Of a DNA stretch of 64,000 bases, positions 45,241 to 57,155 are shown in pieces (the first letter of the stretch is position 1; every line of letters begins with the position of its first letter). A model generated the notes under the pieces. The model had not been told where the DNA came from. It did not search any database and saw only the letters and a list, made by a program, of their open reading frames with translations. Source of the stretch: Notospermus geniculatus (lineage: Eukaryota; Nemertea; Pilidiophora; Heteronemertea; Lineidae). The position numbers were made by a program, and so were the translations under genes. The stretch spans positions 15,670-79,669 of the forward strand of contig NMRB01000862.1 of the NCBI GenBank assembly GCA_002633025.1. Direction: 5' to 3'.

Positions 45241-46538
45241 GTAAGTGACCATCCTCGCAACCAGGGTCTTCACAGCAGGCTCCCCTTCTCGCGCTTGGTT
45301 CAGGGGGTAATTGACGGTAATTGACATGAGGTTCTCAGGATGGTAAGTGACGGGGACTTTTGGGATGTGTCGCCTCATATTGAGACGATCTGGTCATTTC
45401 AGTAATGTTCGTGACATTATAATGTAGGCCCACATGTAGGCCTAGCATGTGTAATTTCTCGGCTGAGGCCTAACGTTACTGTTTTCAAGGTTATCAGTTC
45501 AGAAATTGTTCCGTTTTTCAGGTCATGACCATATAAATGTTATTAAGACTGCCCACCCCACTGGTGGGCAGTCTTACTTGGTTTTACTGAAGTTCTCTGG
45601 ATGGATCTCTCTCCGAACTGGGCTACTTTGCAAGATAACTCACGAAAGAGAGGAGGTAATGCTATCAAATTTTCAGGGTTGACAGAAAATCACTTTGGCA
45701 AGAACGCTATTGATTTCTGGCTCCATCGGATACTTACAAATGTTATTTTGATGAATTTATGTGCCCAAATCCTGACCAACCTGCTTATTCTAAGCAGGAA
45801 GTGAAACATGATAGCTTGTGTTTATCTTAGCGCTCTATTGTCGTGGGCTTTTTCACAATGGGTGACCCACTTGGCAAACTGATGACAGCAGGCTGCATCT
45901 ATTCCCTATCCATCACATCCAGTAGTAAACATAAGCATAGTACAGATACTATGCATGCACATGCATGTATACATTTATTGCATTGCTTCAGTTTTGAGAA
46001 AGACTGATGTAGGTCTAGGCCCTTCCTGAGAGAGTTCACAATAGTAGATTTCTCTGTCATCTAAACCTGCTACCTACACTCCACTCCCTTTGTAGTGGGC
46101 AGTCTTCGAATTGACTGGTAAGTCAATTCTAGTTAACAGATGACCTTGGTAATTTAGTCGTAAAAGCCGGTACCGGTAACCGATCTTTGTGCAGTGAAAG
46201 TTTGTCTCGGATTTCGCTGTTGACGTTTGTTGCTGTTATTTGCACAGTGACCTGTAGATTTTGTATTGTAGCGTGTACATAATGTACATGACGCTACGTC
46301 AAGCACACTTCGGGCGCCTCGCGTCTTCCGAACTTTACTCTTGTTTACGTCGTCTAAAGTATCTTTTTCTGATGATTGTAGGAAGTTTTTAGGAATTAAT
46401 GCGTAACGGTTACCTAGCTAAAGTACGGTATCCATAATTATAGTTTTGAAATAGAGGTTAAATCCGTTTGGTAGGAGTGTTGCAGTTGGGGAATTTTGCA
46501 AGTTCGACCCTCGAAAAGTTTTGACGTTTCGATGTTGA
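45241..46538. other. Start of ETNK intron 4, no exon seen
   Basis: Contains a short hairpin, AAGACTGCCCACC and inverse (45545-45576); TGGGCAGTCTT recurs near 46098. No coding signal. Confidence 0.5.
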
Positions 46539-46547
46539 CAGTCAGGC

Positions 46548-47446
46548 GGTAGTTGTAATAACCTGGACGCTGGAGTCTGGACTCTGGACCCTGGACGCTG
46601 CATTTTGCATCATTGGATTGAACCGCCTGACAGACTTTTTCACTTGAAAATATACTCAATGAACTGTCAAGGCCTTGGTGAACTGAAGTGATATGCAGGT
46701 CGCAGGCAATCTCCAAGATGCAGAGGTCAGACGGTTTCATCTTACTAGTGGAGCGAAACCGAAAACAAGGAGCACCATAGCGGTACTTTTTATTGTGGGT
46801 TAGTAAAATTGGGTTGCAGATTGTCAGCATTTCTCTTTTCTTCGTTTCCAATCATACATGTCATAGTTTTATTATAAGACAATCTGCTGCAGGCAGAAAT
46901 CACGATTGCGCCAGTACCAGTGCTAGCTGGTTTTGAATTGACCCTCGTGTCAAAAACACAAGGATACAGAGAATGAAACATGTGAAGGGTATTTATCCCC
47001 ATGAAATATCAATGAAAGATACCATGTAATAAGAATCACTACATGTTGAGTGGAACCTCTCAATTAAAGACAGCTGATTCAGGCCTGAGAGATGGTGTCC
47101 TGAATTGACAAGTGTCCTGATTACGGTGGTGAGAATGAATAGAAACTACCAGTTTTGGGCCTGACCTCCTCTCTCATGGGCCTATGCCTCCAAAGTTCGT
47201 CTCACATGTCCAACAATCAGAGACAAGGTCATCCAACATCTGTAATTCTTCAGGAAATAGGCCTTCTTTCCATTTCCCACTCCCCCCAGGTCACCAGACG
47301 TGTGCCAATGACTGGTAAGTGGAACAACACACGAAGAATGAGAATAAATTTCATTATATAAAACCAGGCGGTTCAATTCAATGATACAAAATCCGGCATC
47401 CAGGGTCCAGAGTCCAGACTCCAGCGTCCAGGTTATTACAACTACC
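46548..47446. mobile_element. Foldback element with exact 9-bp duplication
   Basis: An 899-bp element. GGTAGTTGTAATAACCTGGA and about 55 further bases are inverted at the right end. Arms contain CTGGACTCTGGA-type repeats. CAGTCAGGC stands at 46539-46547 and again at 47447-47455, an exact 9-bp duplication. The interior has no transposase. Confidence 0.92.
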
Positions 47447-47651
47447 CAGTCAGGCACGGTGAAGTCAAAGTTGTCGCGCATTGTTATCTGTGGTCAGTCG
47501 CAAGAAGTGCGAGCGGTTTATGTGACATTTTCACTTAATAATATTGTAGTTATTTTCGAAACTTTACGCCTAGTAATTGAGACGTTAGTTAGTTAAGCAG
47601 TTTTGGGTCAATTCTTAAGAGAGTGTCGGCGTAGGTTTTAGGATTAACTTG

Positions 47652-47965
47652 TGTGACGTCATGAACTATTTTGTGTTCTTACGGCCACTCTGTTTTGAAA
47701 GCTATATAAGGCGGACTGCGGGGCGGGAAATTCGGATTGTACGGTTCCACCCTGGTCCCACTTCCGCTCTTGCTCGGCCCCTGTCAGCCATCTCCAGAGC
47801 TGAAGTTCCTCGACTACCGGAAGGACGTAGGCCTACTCACGTGTACATGTAAAACGTATACTGTGCACAAAATGAATATGCCAATGAAGTTAATGAATGA
47901 GGATCAATAAATATGTTTAAGTTCGGTTATTGGAGTTGGGCCCGCTTTACCGCTCGGGCGTGACA
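47652..47965 (+). repeat. Possible solo LTR
   Basis: Starts TGTGACGTCA, has CTATATAAGGCGG (47701) like a TATA box, CAATAAATATG (about 47905) like a poly-A signal, and ends GGGCGTGACA. The layout fits a retrotransposon LTR, but no flanking duplication or second LTR is seen. Confidence 0.4.
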
Positions 47966-47985
47966 ATATCAAGGGACTACCTATG

Positions 47986-48185
47986 GGCGGTATTTTCCGC
48001 CAAAAAGAAATCTCAAATAGGGATATTCAAAGAGGGGATATTTCTACGCTGTTTCCATTAGACATCCACAGAGGAATCTTCAAAGAGGGATAATCGCAGA
48101 GGGATCTTCAAAGAGGGATATTCAAAGGGGGATTCAAAGAGGGATATTCACAGAGGGATATTCAAAGAGGGACATTAGGCTGGTT
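47986..48185. repeat. Left arm of a possible 6.5-kb foldback, 14-bp units
   Basis: GGCGGTATTTTCCGCCA, then tandem TTCAAAGAGGGATA units with an interposed GTTTCCATTAGACATCCACA. The inverse, in the same order, is at 54290-54477. Confidence 0.75.
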
Positions 48186-48659
48186 CATTATGGTGCGGGG
48201 GTAAAGGCACATTGGCCTTCGTACTCAGGAAAACTGCTGGTGTGCTGAATGCAAGGATTTGCATGTAATGTGCATAGATATACAGGGTGTCCCAAAAAAC
48301 ACTGATAATTTTGATTAGGCCCCATCTTTGGCTACTAAAGATTTTTCTTTGATATTTTGTCCAAATATTCCTCGCAACTAGAAATTTTAACCGTGTAATT
48401 TTTTTTCAGAAATACCCACTAGTTAAGAAATTATCTTAGTAATTTATGATGTGTTCAATCCATGCCTCTCTCTGCCCTTGTCTATGATATGCAGGCCAAA
48501 TTTATCCCGTCTAGCCAAAACTGACACCGTTTTAACTTAGTGGTCAATTTCATAGTTGGGCAGGCCTACTAGGAGAAATAGCATACGCAATTAGTCCTCT
48601 CTGTGTGGAGAAAGTTACTGCCCGGTGTGCCATAGGGCGCAGTGGCATAATAGGGTCAT

Positions 48660-48960
48660 ACTTTTTTTAGGAACAAGTGAAAACTGTAACTGTCAAGTCT
48701 GACGGGTACATTGATATGCTAAGGAGAAGATTCATCTCTGCCTTAAGAAGAAAGCAAACTGTTGATATTCCACAACAAGACGGGACACCTCCCCATTGTG
48801 CTAATGCAACAGTGTAATTTCTGGAACGGTACTTTCCTGGGGACAGACTGATATCCCGTCGAACGGACAATCCTTGGTCCCCTTACTCACCAGACTTGAA
48901 TCCCCCAGATTACTTCCTTTGGGAATATCTAAAGCATCGAGCGTACAGTGACAGTCCTTA
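48660..48960 (+). pseudogene. Tc1/mariner transposase, catalytic part
   Basis: A plus frame with DIPQQDGTPPHCANA, then one stop, then FPGDRLISRRTDNPWSPYSP and DLNPPDYFLWEYLKHRAY. These are the second catalytic Asp region and the SPDLxPxDFFLWGYLK block of mariner-type DDE transposases. The stop and the insertion that follows show it is not functional. The helix-turn-helix N-terminus is not recognisable. Confidence 0.85.
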
Positions 48961-48964
48961 GACA

Positions 48965-49281
48965 CTATAGTACGTTTGAGTCATCTGGAGCTCGATGGGC
49001 GGACCTTCGGTTGTCAGGCAGACCTTGGTATTGTTGGTGAAGTCTGGCTATTGACATGCGTTTTATTGACAGGACACTTCCAGCCAATCCCATGCCTGTG
49101 CCTGTGTTCAATTTCAAATCAATGTTTAGTTGTATGTTCAATTTCAAACCAAGCTTCAGCTGGTTAGAAAACAATGTGCGTTGAACCGTTTAGAGTAAAC
49201 CCTAAGTTCATTGTGGTCTAGTTACTAAGGGTTTGATTGACATACGCCCATCGAGCTCCAGATGACTTAAACGTACTATAG
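48965..49281. mobile_element. MITE nested in the mariner transposase
   Basis: 37-bp inverted repeats starting CTATAGTACGTTTGAGTCAT, one mismatch. The interior includes a repeated GTTCAATTTCAAA word. Confidence 0.85.
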
Positions 49282-49284
49282 AAA

Positions 49285-49403
49285 GGCCCGTATTCTAGAA
49301 CGTTCCTTAACGTTAAGGTCGACCTTAAGTCTATTGTAAAACCATCGAGAACAATAGATTTAAGGTGGACCTTAATGTTAAGGAACGTTCTAGAATACGG
49401 CCC
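49285..49403. mobile_element. Harbinger-like palindromic MITE nested beside it
   Basis: GGCCCGTATTCTAGAACGTT and inverse with arms of about 50 bp; end sequence like 20574-20710. Confidence 0.85.
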
Positions 49404-49545
49404 TTAAACAGCAGAACTTGCGGAGAGAAATTAGGCAAACTCCACTGATATGACCAAGAGAGTAATTGACAATGCCAATGTGCGTGTGGCAGCTGTTACC
49501 CAGTAGAGGGGAGCATGGATTGAAAACATCATAAAATTACTAAAA
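49404..49545 (+). pseudogene. Tc1/mariner transposase, C-terminal part
   Basis: After the two insertions the frame resumes with TDMTKRVIDNANVRVAAVTQ, a stop, and GAWIENIIK, matching the usual C-terminus of this transposase group. Confidence 0.8.
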
Positions 49546-49700
49546 TAATTTCTGAACTAGTGGGTATTTCTAAAAAAAAGATTGCACGATAAAAAATTCT
49601 AGTTGTGGGGAATATCTGGACAAAATATCAAAGAAAAATCTTGAGTAGCAACAAAACGAGGTCTAATCAAAATTAGTCAGTGTTTTTGGGACACCCTTTA

Positions 49701-50188
49701 TGTTTATATAACTTAATAATAGACAGCTGTACACTTCTTATCGCTTCTAATGAAACCTTGGATGAAACCCAAATTGTGCTAACAGCACTTTAAAAGCATC
49801 TTACGTATATTGCGCTAACAGAATGGGGAACCCGCATGGCTGCAGATGGCGCAGTCAGTATAAGACCCGAATGACGTACTGACGTCACTTTTTTCGCTGT
49901 TGACGTCACGTCGTCAAAGCATGTGTACATTTTTCTACACAATTTTCTGTGGAAATTTCCCCAAAAGACGTTGTCAGTATTGGCATCCTGTGGCATTTCT
50001 GACGAAACAAAGCAGTGATATATGGAGAACTTTTAACATGAAACAGGACAGTGTAATTTAATCAAAATTATTTTTGGGCAAGAAGTAAATGGAAATACTG
50101 TTAGAAAATAGGACTCCCGGGTCTTACACTGACAGCGTCACGTCGTGGCGTAGATCTGCGGGTTCCTCATTGAAATACTAGTAGACCC
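49701..50188. other. No gene seen
   Basis: Intron 4 sequence without recognised repeat arms. Confidence 0.4.
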
Positions 50189-50190
50189 TA

Positions 50191-50401
50191 TCACTCCAAA
50201 GAGCGCAGCATGTCAGCGTCAGGACGTCCCGCACGTTATTCTGAACGCCAGGACGCGACTCGAAAAAAAATCCGGTTGTTTCAGCGATCATGACGTCGTG
50301 ACACAATCTGATTTTTTTTCGTCTCACCTCGAGACATCATGAATGACGTGCAGGACGTCATGACGCTAACATCCGTAAGGTGCTGCGCTCTTTTGGAGTG
50401 A
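50191..50401. mobile_element. TA-flanked MITE
   Basis: TCACTCCAAAGAGCGCAGCA is inverted at the right end with one extra T. TA on both sides (50189-50190, 50402-50403). An inner pair is GCGTCAGGACGTCC / GGACGTCATGACGC. Confidence 0.85.
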
Positions 50402-50403
50402 TA

Positions 50404-51226
50404 TCGTCTATTTGGCGTGCTGTCATATTCTAGCATTGTTGTTTTATTTGTGTGAGAATTTTTGAACAGAAAGCCTGTAAATTTTTTACGGAGTTTTTGC
50501 GTCCATTTTACAGGGTATATCTGTTGGCAAATATGATGTCGGTTGTATATTAGTATTCAAAATCCCTAACAATTTTGCATTTCTATGATGAGTTAGTGAA
50601 ATCGCTGAAGTTGACGTTGACGTGGAAGTATATGCATACAGGCAGACTACTCTACATCCTCAGATTTATGGGTACAAGTGTCCACCTCATTAAAACCTTG
50701 CGTGACCGCCCAATTATTTCATATGCATGTCTTTACAAAGGGACTTTACCGTGAATGGCTAAGATTGGGTTCTCTGTGAATGTCTGAAGGAACTCCGCTC
50801 TGTCGCTTGCCGGGTCGTGAAATCGGCACGTATAGCCTGGATTTGAAATTGATCCCACTGGGTGAGAAGGCCTATTGCGACCGCGGTTTTATACAGGGTG
50901 GCTCCAAAAATGTCAACATTGGTATTGATTTATTGGGAGTGGAAGATTTAGGGCGAGTTCTGGGATAAATGTCAACGTTAATGTTAACGCTTATTACTAT
51001 GGACTTGTCATGTAAGAGTGCTTTCACGAAGGTTAAGAACTGTGTCCGATAACACGATCCCTAGCGGAATACTACCTTTTACACTGAAAATGTACATGTA
51101 CGGCAAAAGTAGGCCTACTCGTATGTCGCTGAGCAGTCTACCCATGACGAAATTGCTACCAAGTCTATTTCTTCCACTGTCAGCAAACGACTGGTTTTGC
51201 TGGACACAAATACGAAAGTCCCCTTT
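50404..51226. other. No gene seen
   Basis: Short frames only; ACATGTACGGCAAAAGTAGG near 51093 is typical local sequence. Confidence 0.4.
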
Positions 51227-51230
51227 TTAA

Positions 51231-51944
51231 GGGCGAGCCAACGTTTTGAATTTTTGAAACGTGGCCAGGCGTTGTAAATAAAAAATGTCAAAATACCATA
51301 AAAGTACAAGATATATGACGGAAATGAAGGCACCTGCGGGGTCTATAAGCCAAAAGGAATTGAATGGGATGTATCTTGGAACGCACTAATTAGCTAATAA
51401 GTTGAAACAAAAGACTAGTTATCGGTACACTTTCCCACGAAATGGTACATTTTGAGGATCAAACGACAAGTGGATCATAAAGTTCGAGTTTTTTTCTATT
51501 TAGTCCACCCATTTTGACAGCAATATTTTCAACAGGTATAGAGTACTCGGCATGTGAATTTCATACGTGCAGCCAGCTTTTCCAAAACAGGGCGGCCATA
51601 TTGGATTTGGATTTTACTTCCTGGTTGTCCTTTTTGTACTGAGCGTGTATGGTGTACATGAAGAGCATGTCAGGACACCCTCGCCACCCCAGGTTCTATG
51701 GATTTGTGACATTGTTGCCACACCTTCAATGTGTCATTTACATGCTTCCTCTCCAAGAAAATTGTACCTGTTTTTCGTGTTTGGTGAATTTCTTTGTTTA
51801 CGATTATGTAATGTAATTAAGCTGTAATCCTTGGGACAGTGATCACATTGGACTATAAAAACAGTCAACTGGGGGTGTCTTTGTTGCTTTTCTCAGAGGG
51901 GCCTGGATTGAAGCAATATGAAAATTCACAATGATGGCTCGCCC
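51231..51944. mobile_element. TTAA-type TIR element
   Basis: GGGCGAGCCA and inverse, with TTAA at 51227-51230 and 51945-51948. The 714-bp interior lacks a transposase. Short ends starting with purines fit Kolobok better than piggyBac. Confidence 0.75.
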
Positions 51945-51948
51945 TTAA

Positions 51949-52561
51949 GAAAATAAATTGCCTCATTCTTTGAACCACCCTGTGCGAATCGCTGTCGAAG
52001 CCCACTACTCATTCACTGGAACTATCTTATCGAGAAACTATTCGAAACTCTTAGCGTTGTACAATGTTCGTTTTTCTGGAACACGCTGTGTAAAAGTCAC
52101 AAAACCCATCATTCGAATCGATCGCAAGCTGATCGTATCAATCGAACGTGGAGACCTTGAAATTGACCATACTGAAGTCGGCCGGACGTCATTCTGCCAC
52201 GGTGGTAGTAGGTATCTTGCAGCCAAGCGACGTAACGGACGAAAATTACTTATGCGGCGACGTATAGTACGATATTCTCCAACGAAATGTCTCCACACTA
52301 CAGTCTTACACTATGAATGCCCCTACCGCCAATCTACCCCACGCTTGGAGAATGATTTTCGTCACCACGCCTTCGGCATAATGTAATAAGGTCTGTCAGT
52401 CTATTGGCCAAGATCTAATTCATGCATGGCGCTACTCAATCAGCTCGATAGGGGTGCCAGGGAGATTACGTACATGTTTTGTGACCATTGTCGGCGTATG
52501 TAGATGGTATTGATGTGTTTGCTGCATCATCAAAACGGCTGAGAGAAGAGTAATACGGCCA
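51949..52561 (+). other. Basic open frame, not recognised
   Basis: The frame 51958-52386 (142 codons) has no ATG near its start and reads arg/his-rich with no domain. It lies between two TTAA elements in ETNK intron 4 and is probably chance. Confidence 0.3.
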
Positions 52562-52683
52562 ATGACACAGTCTGAAAAAGACACCATCAGAAATGCCTGG
52601 CACATTCACCGGAATAATTACCATCGCGTCGTTGCGCATGTCCGAGGAGACTTGCCTGCCCAGATATTGCGAGATACTTTTAA

Positions 52684-53471
52684 GGCGGGGGGCTACCTAT
52701 AGCTGAGCTCATTCCCTAGTGGCAATCCACGGAACTGGCCTTTGTGCGACCAGTCATTCACATTCAGATTAAATCCGCTCACCCTGGTATACTGTTTTCG
52801 AAAACCAATCTTCAGTGTACGTGCCGACCCTAAATCTTTTGTGTCCACTGCGGGCTCTGTCACTGGTGCTTTGGTCACAAGTGGACGAACAGAGTTTACT
52901 CAAATGGCGCGAATATTGCAAATCTACATAACAAAGAAGTAACTTGCCAGCGGTATGGAAATTTTCAAATTTCCCAAACAAGTTTTCTCTTTTTTGGACA
53001 GATATATTTGAAAAAAATCCTTTTGGATGTTATTGCCATATGTGCATTCTAGGGCAACACGATCGCCTTTTTTGGATAGTTGGTCGGGAATATGAAATAT
53101 TTCAAAAACTGTAAATCGAGTCTTTTTTGGCATTAAATAGTTTATACCAATTAAATGGAAAGTACTTTCGTAAAAAACGGATCGTTAGGCACTGCAGGCA
53201 TCAGGCCTGTATGTTACAGACTATGTGGGAAACTGATGTGTCGCATCCCAAGTCTGCAAAATTGTTTGCGAACTCAAATTTTGACAACTTGTTATAACTT
53301 AATTAACTCCATCGTAATTGGTCAAAATGAACAATTCTTTCACAGAACGGGAGCATAAAGGTTGTAGCTAAAACATTTTGTTGACATCAATTAGTTACTT
53401 TTTGTCATGAATATGTTAGGACGCTTGTTTTCAAAGAGCGTCAATAAAGTCGGCATAGGTAGCCCCCCGCC
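52684..53471. mobile_element. TTAA-type TIR element A
   Basis: GGCGGGGGGCTACCTAT and exact inverse; TTAA at 52680-52683 and 53472-53475. 788 bp, non-coding. Confidence 0.85.
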
Positions 53472-53475
53472 TTAA

Positions 53476-53728
53476 AGATAATATATCACGACTTCATTGT
53501 TTACATTTAATGTTTGTAAACATGGATGTTTACATTACATTATGTTATTTTGGACTTTTGGGACATGCCAACCCACTAAATTGAATATTTTCAGTATCAA
53601 AAGAATTTCTAGAGGGGCATGCCACCAACAAATTACACATAAGACAAAGAAAGGCGAGACATAAACAAACAAAATGTAAATAAACAATGATTTTCGTGGC
53701 CCGCGAAAATATCCGTGATACATTATCT
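53476..53728. mobile_element. TTAA-type TIR element B, sharing TTAA with A
   Basis: AGATAATATATCACG and inverse with one mismatch; TTAA at 53472-53475 (shared with element A) and 53729-53732. 253 bp. Confidence 0.8.
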
Positions 53729-53732
53729 TTAA

Positions 53733-54285
53733 TATGATGGCCGCACTGATGAAGCACTTCGTCGCAGAATAAGAGATTTTGTGCGGAGGGAATTAATTGA
53801 GTAAAACTTTGAAACTTTCTTAATATTGCAACTTTTGTTTCATGAGTATCGATTTTTGCCAACAAGCTACATGCATGCCGATCCAAAACAAACATCATTT
53901 CTTAATTTGTCACACGGGGGCGCGCAAAGCATGAGGGTTGACGCCTGTCGGCAAGACTATTTGCCTTCCCTATGTAATTACGGGGTATCAAACAAATGGT
54001 TTCGCCCACTTTGTTGGTCATTACAGGAGCGATCGCCTGGACAGCCAATCGTGTGGAAAAGGGGCGGGTAATTTATCATAAGTCACCATTTCGTCCGTTA
54101 CGTCCGTTACGTCGGTTAGCTGCAAGATACCTATTAGTGCGCGGAATAGCCCATTGGTCGTGCCTTTGAATTGAACGACGTAACCCTTTTATAGTGTGAT
54201 TGAGGGGGCGTGGTCTATCCGTCGGCTTGAATATTCGATGTGTAGGCCTACCCATAAATCTGAGGATTTAGAGTATTTGTTTTCG
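53733..54285. other. No gene seen
   Basis: CGTCCGTTACGTCCGTTACG near 54090 is a short tandem. No domain. Confidence 0.4.
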
Positions 54286-54289
54286 GAGT

Positions 54290-54477
54290 GGGCGTCCCTC
54301 TTTAAATATTCCTATGTGAATATCCCTCATTGAATATCTCTCTTTGAAGATCCCTCTGCGAATATCCCGTCTAGATCCCTTTGTGGATGTCTAATGGAAA
54401 CAACGTAGAAATATTCCCTCTTTGAATATCCCTCTTTGAATATTTGCGATTATCCCTTTCTGGCGGAAAATACCGCC
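54290..54477. repeat. Right arm of the possible 6.5-kb foldback
   Basis: Inverse of 47986-48185, ending TGGCGGAAAATACCGCC. Confidence 0.75.
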
Positions 54478-54780
54478 TAAAGCGGCGAATCCACTGTGGC
54501 GATTTGGGCTTGAGACGGGGTTGCGGTCCCTTGCAATCGCCTTAAGCGGGTGATCCACTGTCGCGATTTTGGCTTGAGACGCGGTTGCGTTCCGTTGCGG
54601 TTACCATATAAGGACTTCCGATTGCCATATAAGGCGATCGCAAGGCACCGCAACCCCGTCTCAAGCCCAAATCGCAACAGTGGATCACCCGCTTTAAGCG
54701 GGTGATCCACTGTCGCGATTTTGGCTTGAGACGCGGTTGCGTTCCCTTGCGGTTACCATATAAGGACTTCCGATTGCCAT

Positions 54781-55684
54781 CCCTATTAAAAAAATAGCTA
54801 TGGTACCTTATGGTATCCTGTGGTATCCTATGGTACCCTATGGTATTTATGGTATTGTATGGTATATTGCTATTGTACCCATGGTATTTTACGGTACTAT
54901 GGTATTAATTTATGGTACTTATGGTTCCATTTATGGTACCATTGTATTTTATGGTACTATGGTATTAATTTATGGTACTTATGGTTCCCATTTATGGTAC
55001 TTTGGTATGCTATGGTTCTATGGTATTAATTTATGGTACTATAGAATGTTATGGTGCTATGGTATTAATTTATGGTACTGTGGTTTCCTATGGTTCTATG
55101 GTATTCCTATGGTACAAGGGTTGAAAATCGGAAAAAGTTTTTCCCATTGAAAAAAAACGAGGAGTTAAATGTTCTGATTTATAAATGTATAAGATTCTTG
55201 CTTACTATAGGCACTAATCATTTCTGACATTGGTTGCAGTTGGTCTGCAACTATAAGCGAGAATATCATACTAAAAGTTTTTTATGGTAAAACCAAATAC
55301 CTGACACAACAGAAAACATACACTTTCGGAGAAGTCTCTTTACAAGTCAAAATCTGAGTCTTGACAAACTTTACTGTTTTCAAGCATATGGTACCCTCTG
55401 TGGTTTTATGGTGGAATACCATACAGCAGAACACCATAGAAAGGGTATAAACCATAGAATAACACAACATTATCGTACCATAAAAAGATTACCATAGAAA
55501 TTGATGAACCATAAAGTTCTTATGGTATCATATTGGTACCATGGTATCATATTGGTACCATAGGGAAAAGTACCATAGACTGTTACAAAACACCATAGAC
55601 AAGTCCCATAGAAAAATCTATGGTAATTGTCTATGGTATTCTCTATGGTATATCCTATGGTATCGCACATTATTTTTAATAGGG
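54781..55684. mobile_element. Foldback made of TATGGTAC repeats
   Basis: Ends CCCTATTAAAAA and inverse. The left half is a degenerate TATGGTA/TATGGTAC array, and the right half is its complement in the opposite order. It interrupts GATTGCC-AT-ATAAGGC, known uninterrupted at about 54620-54640, so the duplication is 2 bp (AT). Confidence 0.88.
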
Positions 55685-55780
55685 ATATAAGGCGATCGCA
55701 AGGGACCGCAACCCCGTCTTAAGCCCAAATCGCGACAGTGAATTCGCCACTTTATATGGCAGTCGGAAGTCCTTCTAAGG

Positions 55781-56765
55781 TACACCCTTAATCAAAAGTA
55801 AATGCACAGCTAATAAACTTAAATATTTCCCAAAATCTTCAGCGGATCAACCTTTGCTTTTTACGGCAATTACCTAGGGCATCAAGACACATTTTGAGAC
55901 CAAAAATATCATGAACTTGCATGAGTTGTATTTTTTACAAAAGTTTGAAATTTCCATAAAAAAGTGTGATTTTCAATCGCATATTTTTTAGAAGTGAAAC
56001 CAACGTCACTTTAAAGCCTGTTTGTTTCCCAGCAAAATTATTTTTTTCAGGTTTAAAAAATTCCGTGGTGAACAGAAGTTACAGAGCATTTTCCAAAATG
56101 AATTTCGTTCGGTTTTCCAGTCAAGTCAGTGCTCTTCCTTCCGTCTCATTTAGATCTACCCAGCCTGCTGAATATTGTGAATAGGCCTATTCATGGCCTA
56201 GTCAACAATAGTTACTCCTAATGACACTCCATCGAGTAATCCAAGGCCAGGCGGTCTTTTGTGTGAGATGAGTGCCGGTGTCACCTTTCTTAATTCCTCC
56301 TTACAATTCCTTACCAATGAAGGCAGAAGAGCCTACGTAACCTCTTAATGGAATTGACGCCATTTACTAACTTGACCTACGATGAATGGGACTCATTATT
56401 CCGTGAGGTTGGTCTTGGGACAATAAGGAAAGGTCGACTATAAAATGAGACTTGAACTGTTGACTGGAGTTTCGACTGAAACTTTCGAATAAATTCTTCA
56501 TAATTACGACATGGAAGCTGCAATTGAAAATTTGAAAATTTATTCGTGTATAGAAACAGGAAAGCTTTAAAATGACGTTGGTTTCCCTTCAAAAAAATAT
56601 GCGATTGAAAATCACACTTTTTATAGAAATTTCATGATATTTTTGGTCTCAAAATGTGTCTTGATACCCTAAATAACTGCCGTGAAAAGCAAAGGTTGAT
56701 CCGCTGAAGATTTTGGGAAATATTTAAGTTTATTAGCTGTGCATTTACTTTTGATTAAGGGTGTA
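55781..56765. mobile_element. Foldback element with about 230-bp arms
   Basis: TACACCCTTAATCAAAAGTA and following sequence (to about 56030) are inverted at 56540-56765. It interrupts the palindromic unit near AGTCCTTATATGGTAACC. The unique interior (56030-56540) has no recognised gene. Confidence 0.85.
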
Positions 56766-57155
56766 CATGTAACCGCAAGGGAACGCAACCGCGTCTCAAG
56801 CCAAAATCGCGACAGTGGATCACCCGCTTAAAGCCACCATTCGTGTCCGCGAACGGTGAGAAACTTTCGCCTGGTTAGCTGGTTAGCTACAAAATTCTAA
56901 TAATATGCCGCGGTTTCAAGTGTTTGGTAATTTCGCGATCTGAGCCATGTACATGTGAGTGCGACAGACACTGCCATCAGGCTAACCAGCGCACGGCTCA
57001 CTGGAGTTAACGGAGTGCCATCACGGGCGGTAAATCGGCATGGACACTGCTTGAACTTCCCATACACCCAGCTCTCGTGTTATTAGTAACCTATGATGCG
57101 TCTCTGTTTGCAACAGCTTCAAGTTCTATCGTCCGCCAGTACATTTTCGTTTCAG

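Larger units (their letters stand above)
48283..49698 (+). mobile_element. Tc1/mariner element, degenerate, with two nested MITEs
   Basis: Long inverted ends (about 140 bp) starting CAGGGTGTCCCAAAAA, with TA at 48281-48282 and 49699-49700. It carries a broken transposase (next entries). Two inverted-repeat elements, 48965-49281 and 49285-49403, are inserted side by side in the coding part. Confidence 0.9.
54481..56830. repeat. Cluster of GCGGGTGATCCACTG palindromes with two nested foldbacks
   Basis: A palindromic unit reads GCGGGTGATCCACTGTCGCG, TTGGCTTGAGACGCGGTTGC, CCATATAAGG, then the inverse. One full copy is at about 54544-54695. A second begins at 54696 and is broken by elements at 54781-55684 and 55781-56765; its last arm is at 56771-56826. 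A partial copy precedes at 54481-54543. Confidence 0.85.

Noticed and set aside
54800-55150. 116-codon Tyr/Gly/Trp-rich frame
   Set aside because: Translation of the TATGGTAC array only.
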